Shown here: in pieces, positions 63,504 to 64,000 of the stretch
How positions within the stretch are numbered: the stretch's first letter is position 1
Layout of the letters: each line of letters starts with the position of its first letter
The notes under the pieces: generated by a model
Databases searched by the model: none
What the model saw: only the letters and a program-made list of their open reading frames with translations
What the model was told of the DNA's origin: nothing
NCBI RefSeq assembly: GCF_900099905.1
Contig: NZ_FNEE01000008.1
Span: 1-64,000 of the forward strand
Direction of reading: 5' to 3'
From: Mesorhizobium muleiense
Lineage (GTDB): Bacteria > Pseudomonadota > Alphaproteobacteria > Rhizobiales > Rhizobiaceae
DNA: 64,000 bases
Program-made: the position numbers and the translations under genes

Positions 63504-64000
63504 GTGGATTTGAACGATCGAAAGAAGGACGTGATCCGCGAGACCGACGCCGAAGCGATCAGGCTGGCGAAGACGCTGATCCGCAGTGCCCGTTTCGGCG
63601 CGCTGGCGGTGATAGAGCCCGGGACCGGTTCGCCGCTGGCCAGCAGGGTTGGTGTCGCCACCGATATCGACGGCACGCCGCTGATCCTTGTATCGATGCT
63701 GTCCGCCCATACCGGCGCGATCCTTTCCGACCCGCGCTGTTCGCTGCTTGTCGGCGAGCCCGGCAAGGGCGACCCGCTGGCGCATCCACGGTTGACGCTC
63801 GTCTGTCGGGCGGCACGGCTTGAGCGTGGATCCGACGAGCACGCCCGCGCCGAACGGCGCTATCTCAACCGCAACCCCAAGGCGAAGCTCTATGCCGGTC
63901 TTGGCGACTTCTCGATCTTCCGCCTTGAGCTGGAGCGCGCCAGTCTCAACGGCGGCTTTGGCAAGGCCTACCTGCTCGAACGCGCCGATCTGGTCACGAC
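63504..64000 (+). CDS. HugZ-like pyridoxamine-phosphate-oxidase-fold protein (runs off the window)
   Basis: An open frame of 165 codons to the edge from GTG 63504 (or TTG 63510); an in-frame TAA at 63495-63497 rules out an earlier start. The product has ETDAEAIRLAKTLIRSARFG, ALAVIEPGTGSPLASRVGVA, SMLSAHTGAILSDPRCSLLV and GEPGKGDPLAHPRLTLVCRA, then RRYLNRNPKAKLYAGLGDFS. Known of the HugZ/HutZ-like group: a split-barrel flavin or heme-binding domain linked to heme iron use or general redox roles. The C-terminal part is outside the window. It is separate from the racemase gene by 32 bases. Confidence 0.82.
   Translation, partial: MDLNDRKKDVIRETDAEAIRLAKTLIRSARFGALAVIEPGTGSPLASRVGVATDIDGTPLILVSMLSAHTGAILSDPRCSLLVGEPGKGDPLAHPRLTLVCRAARLERGSDEHARAERRYLNRNPKAKLYAGLGDFSIFRLELERASLNGGFGKAYLLERADLVT

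Overview
The window looks like a chromosomal segment of a Mesorhizobium-type alphaproteobacterium (Rhizobiales). The evidence is high GC, the fused trpE(G) anthranilate synthase behind a WWWAR leader peptide, rhizobial dispersed palindromic repeats, and many protein families typical of that group. No CRISPR array, rRNA operon or replication origin was seen; there is one tRNA (Gln, UUG).

Layout. 0-0.35 kb: left end of an IS481-like insertion sequence running off the edge. 0.5-1.5 kb: RES/Xre toxin-antitoxin pair. 1.6-4.7 kb: DUF4126 membrane protein, a class I flavoprotein disulfide reductase, and an AspA/AstE-like metallo-deacylase. 4.8-7.2 kb: trpL attenuator and trpE(G). 7.2-12.9 kb: CDF metal exporter between palindromic repeat elements, an internally duplicated secreted protein, a Tat-exported DsrE-like protein, a broken SDR, an ABM monooxygenase and an AbrB-type membrane protein. 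13.1-14.0 kb: rearranged IS5-family debris. 14.0-24.4 kb (minus strand): a surface polysaccharide locus with a NusG-like antiterminator, initiating phosphosugar transferase, gmd, three glycosyltransferases, a pyruvyltransferase, a Wzy-like polymerase, a methyltransferase and a Wzx-like membrane protein. Its distal half is visibly AT-richer. 24.8-31.3 kb: bioY, an MBL hydrolase, an internally deleted copy of a DUF1499 gene, a Tat-exported pectate-lyase-3-type beta-helix protein and a ManC-AGE fusion, the last two probably serving the polysaccharide.

31.6-37.6 kb: an MTAP/PNP-like phosphorylase with a spermidine/putrescine-type ABC transporter, divergent from a LacI-family regulator with an 18-bp perfect palindromic operator between them. 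37.7-44.1 kb: intact DUF1499 gene, acyl-CoA ligase, two small conserved proteins and ppdK. 44.3-49.2 kb: tRNA-Gln, then a gene-poor stretch of small secreted/lipoprotein ORFs and gene fragments, then an SLC13/TrkA-C transporter. 49.3-51.6 kb: AhpD-like peroxidase, rhodanese, zinc ribbon and an NDUFA9-like protein. 51.9-54.0 kb: candidate leucine-rich leader and leuA with an N-terminal tandem repeat. 54.4-64 kb: TPR protein with a CadC-like layout, alpha/beta hydrolase, metallophosphoesterase, Nudix, glutathionyl-hydroquinone reductase, GNAT, SDR plus CoA-transferase/racemase pair, and a HugZ-like partial gene.

A theme not explained by the genes is that short tandem duplications (12-21 bp, 2-4 copies) recur at about a dozen sites, nearly all at the start or stop of a gene. 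Copies lying inside reading frames have periods divisible by three.
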